A stretch of DNA of 6,283 nt from JALZHR01 sp036389695 (GTDB taxonomy: Bacteria; Acidobacteriota; Blastocatellia; Pyrinomonadales; Pyrinomonadaceae): NCBI GenBank assembly GCA_036389695.1, contig DASVWG010000508.1, positions 1 to 6,283 of the forward strand. Direction: 5' to 3'. Positions 5,314 to 6,283 of this stretch are shown here, in pieces. How positions within the stretch are numbered: the stretch's first letter is position 1; each line of letters starts with the position of its first letter. The position numbers and the translations under genes are program-made. The notes under the pieces are model-generated. The model was not told the DNA's origin and did no database searches. It saw nothing but the letters and a program-made list of their open reading frames with translations.

Positions 5314-5807
5314 GCCTGCGGAGAGTAAAACCGGAAGACGCCGCGCAGATTGCGGAAGTTTATAATTATTATATAAAAAACACGCATCATACGTTTGAAA
5401 CCGAGCCTTTGAGCGGCGCTGAAATGCAAAGGCGCATCGTCGAAACCAGCGAGAAATATCCGTATCTCGTTTTTGAAGAAAACGGCGAAATTCTCGGTTA
5501 CGCTTACGCCGCGCAGTTTAAGCTGCGCGAGGCTTACGCTTATTCGGCTGAGGTTTCGATTTATGTGAAAAACGACGCGAAGCAGCGTAAAATCGGGACG
5601 CAGCTTTATGTCCGTTTGTTTGACGAGCTAGCCGAATCGGACGTTCACGCGATTCTTGCCGGCATCGCGCTGCCGAATGAGGCGAGCATCGTTTTTCACG
5701 AAAGACTGGGCTTTGAAAAAGTCGCGCATTTTAGAGAAGTCGGTTATAAACTGGGCAGATGGATTGACGTCGGTTACTGGGAATTGATAAATAAAGTGAA
5801 TATCTGA
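5310..5807 (+). CDS. GNAT N-acetyltransferase, phosphinothricin acetyltransferase/MnaT type
   Basis: A 165-residue cytosolic acetyl-CoA-dependent N-acetyltransferase. Wording typical of the PAT/YncA (MnaT) group is clear: EVYNYYIKNTHHTFETEP (16-33), GYAYAAQF (63-70), AEVSIYV (80-86), AGIALPNEASIVFHERLGFE (117-136) and REVGYKLGRWIDV (142-154). Such enzymes acetylate the amine of phosphinothricin-like or methionine-derivative compounds; the real substrate is unknown. The acetyl-CoA loop, usually R-G-R-G-I-G, reads KQRKIG at 91-96, so the first Gly is Lys here. This is unusual, but the second Gly (G96) remains. The start is fixed by the ATGA overlap with the dehydrogenase stop and by alignment (MSLRRVKPEDAAQI). 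An AGAG stretch lies just upstream. The frame is open much further upstream, but that stretch runs inside the dehydrogenase gene and is not coding. Confidence 0.9.
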   Translation: MSLRRVKPEDAAQIAEVYNYYIKNTHHTFETEPLSGAEMQRRIVETSEKYPYLVFEENGEILGYAYAAQFKLREAYAYSAEVSIYVKNDAKQRKIGTQLYVRLFDELAESDVHAILAGIALPNEASIVFHERLGFEKVAHFREVGYKLGRWIDVGYWELINKVNI

Positions 5808-5821
5808 GAAGAAAATTTTAA

Positions 5822-5905
5822 GGCAAAAGGCAAAAGGCAAAAGGCAAAAGTAAGGAAATTGATTTTTTTCTTTTTACTTTTGCCTTTTGCCTTTTTACTT
5901 TTGCC
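5822..5905. repeat. Tandem ggcaaaa repeats and their inverted copies
   Basis: Four perfect tandem copies of the 7-mer ggcaaaa stand at 5822-5849. Three inverted copies (ttttgcc) are at 5878-5884, 5885-5891 and 5899-5905, the last separated by a tttttac spacer. The array starts 15 bases after the acetyltransferase stop. Copy number is likely variable by slippage. This aaggcaaaagg wording is another repeat type common between genes in environmental genomes. It carries no gene. Confidence 0.85.
5832..5895 (+). terminator. Hairpin able to act as terminator after the dehydrogenase-acetyltransferase operon
   Basis: Within the repeat array, 5832-5853 and 5874-5895 form a perfect 22-base-pair stem with a 20-base loop that is T-rich. 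The stem is AT-rich with only GGC clusters, and the tail after it (tacttttgcc) has a short T run. It is the first hairpin downstream of the acetyltransferase stop, so termination or protection of the mRNA 3' end is plausible but not proven. Confidence 0.45.
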
Positions 5906-6149
5906 TTTATTTCCGGTTTTTTCTGAAACTAATCGCGCATTAAGTCGTAAATCCCGTTATCAGCTTTCAACGGGCGACGCCTGAATCGGGAAATCATATC
6001 TTTTGTCATAAAACCGGATTCGGCGGTGTTTCCACTGTAGAAAGCTCATTTCTTCTAACGCTGACAATCCGTTTTCGGGCAAAGCCGTCTTTGGCTGAAA
6101 AATCGCTGTTCTTTTTTCCGCCCGAACCCGTTCTTTGAATCAATTCATA

Positions 6150-6167
6150 CAAACGATTATTCGTTTG
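6150..6167 (+). promoter_or_regulatory. Short palindrome upstream of the secreted-protein gene
   Basis: caaacga (6150-6156) and tcgtttg (6161-6167) are perfect 7-base inverted copies around ttat, ending 4 bases before the ribosome binding site. It could be an operator for a dimeric regulator or a small hairpin in the leader. The size fits, but no regulator is identified. Confidence 0.35.
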
Positions 6168-6171
6168 CTCT

Positions 6172-6177
6172 AAGGAG
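6172..6177 (+). promoter_or_regulatory. Strong ribosome binding site for the gene at 6185
   Basis: aaggag stands 7 bases before the ATG at 6185. This near-perfect Shine-Dalgarno contrasts with the weak or absent sites of the other genes in the window, and it decides the start. Confidence 0.8.
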
Positions 6178-6184
6178 AATAATC

Positions 6185-6283
6185 ATGCAGAAAATATACA
6201 TACTGCTGGCAGTCATAATTTTGTCATTGTCCATTAACGCGCAGATGAAAACACGGAATTTGCAAATCATCAATGATGAGCAG
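6185..6283 (+). CDS. 5' end of a secreted or periplasmic protein gene
   Basis: Thirty-three codons are visible before the window ends. The peptide opens with a classical signal sequence: a short basic start (MQK), a hydrophobic core (IYILLAVIILSLS, residues 4-16) and a likely signal peptidase I site after INA (residues 17-19), giving a mature start at Q20. The following MKTRNLQIINDEQ is too short to name a family. It has its own strong ribosome site and a separate leader, so it is probably transcribed independently of the upstream operon. It is more AT-rich than the genes before it. Confidence 0.75.
   Translation, partial: MQKIYILLAVIILSLSINAQMKTRNLQIINDEQ

Larger units (their letters stand above)
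5912..6184. other. Gap without a convincing gene; possible leader or regulatory region
   Basis: Together with the repeat this makes 377 bases between genes. Small inverted repeats are visible: cccgtt/aacggg at 5953-5958 and 5969-5974; ttcgggc/gcccgaa at 6074-6080 and 6120-6126; caaag/ctttg at 6080-6084 and 6089-6093. The nested pair at 6074-6126 could fold as a branched leader of the downstream gene. On the minus strand a short frame (ATG at 6049, TGA at 5962-5960, 29 codons, MSFLQWKHRRIRFYDK at its start) remains open upstream to near position 6135, about 58 codons in all. No good start or ribosome site supports it. I see no promoter with both elements near consensus. Confidence 0.4.

Noticed and set aside
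5929..6009. Short minus-strand ORF of 26 residues (MTKDMISRFRRRPLKADN at its start)
   Set aside because: It overlaps another small frame, has no ribosome binding site and no recognisable similarity.

Overview
The window reads as a compact chromosomal segment of a Gram-negative-type bacterium with moderate GC. Codon use mixes gcg/cgc-rich stretches with aaa/ttt-rich ones. Short genes are packed tightly, and most gaps hold palindromic or degenerate tandem repeats of the kind scattered through many environmental genomes. An inositol-3-phosphate synthase, an ACAD10/11-type kinase/dehydrogenase pair and these repeats make Acidobacteriota (Blastocatellia-like) my best guess. That assignment is inference from general familiarity, not from a marker gene.

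Layout. Positions 1-99 hold the 3' end of an AT-rich, unidentified plus-strand gene. Minus-strand genes fill 103-4084. In transcription order these are a small nucleoside 2-deoxyribosyltransferase/DUF4406-like protein (4084-3758), a palindromic repeat (3660-3755), a DUF2809 membrane protein (3646-3263), an APH-fold acyl-CoA-type kinase (3259-2198), a second repeat element (2056-2205), inositol-3-phosphate synthase (2029-839) and a class I SAM methyltransferase (846-172). The last piece is a 22-codon fragment (171-103) that looks like the C-terminus of a second, divergent inositol-phosphate synthase. Divergently, with only 35 bases between start codons, the plus strand carries an ACAD11-like acyl-CoA dehydrogenase (4120-5313) that overlaps a PAT/MnaT-type GNAT acetyltransferase by 4 bases (5310-5807). 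A 7-bp tandem repeat plus hairpin (5822-5905) follows, then a gap of about 275 bases with no convincing gene, and then the start of a secreted-protein gene (6185 onwards) with a strong ribosome binding site.

How the genes may work together. The APH-type kinase and the ACAD11-like dehydrogenase are the bacterial, unfused counterparts of the two halves of animal ACAD11. Similar enzymes (LvaA, LvaC) act in Pseudomonas levulinate catabolism, where a 4-hydroxyacyl-CoA is phosphorylated and the phosphate is then removed. The two genes here plausibly form such a module although they lie on opposite strands. Inositol-3-phosphate synthase would feed inositol lipid or soluble inositol synthesis; the coupled methyltransferase has no assigned substrate. 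I see no clear mobile element, CRISPR array, RNA gene or defence system. The strongest oddity is the second inositol-phosphate-synthase C-terminus lying in frame just after the methyltransferase stop codon.
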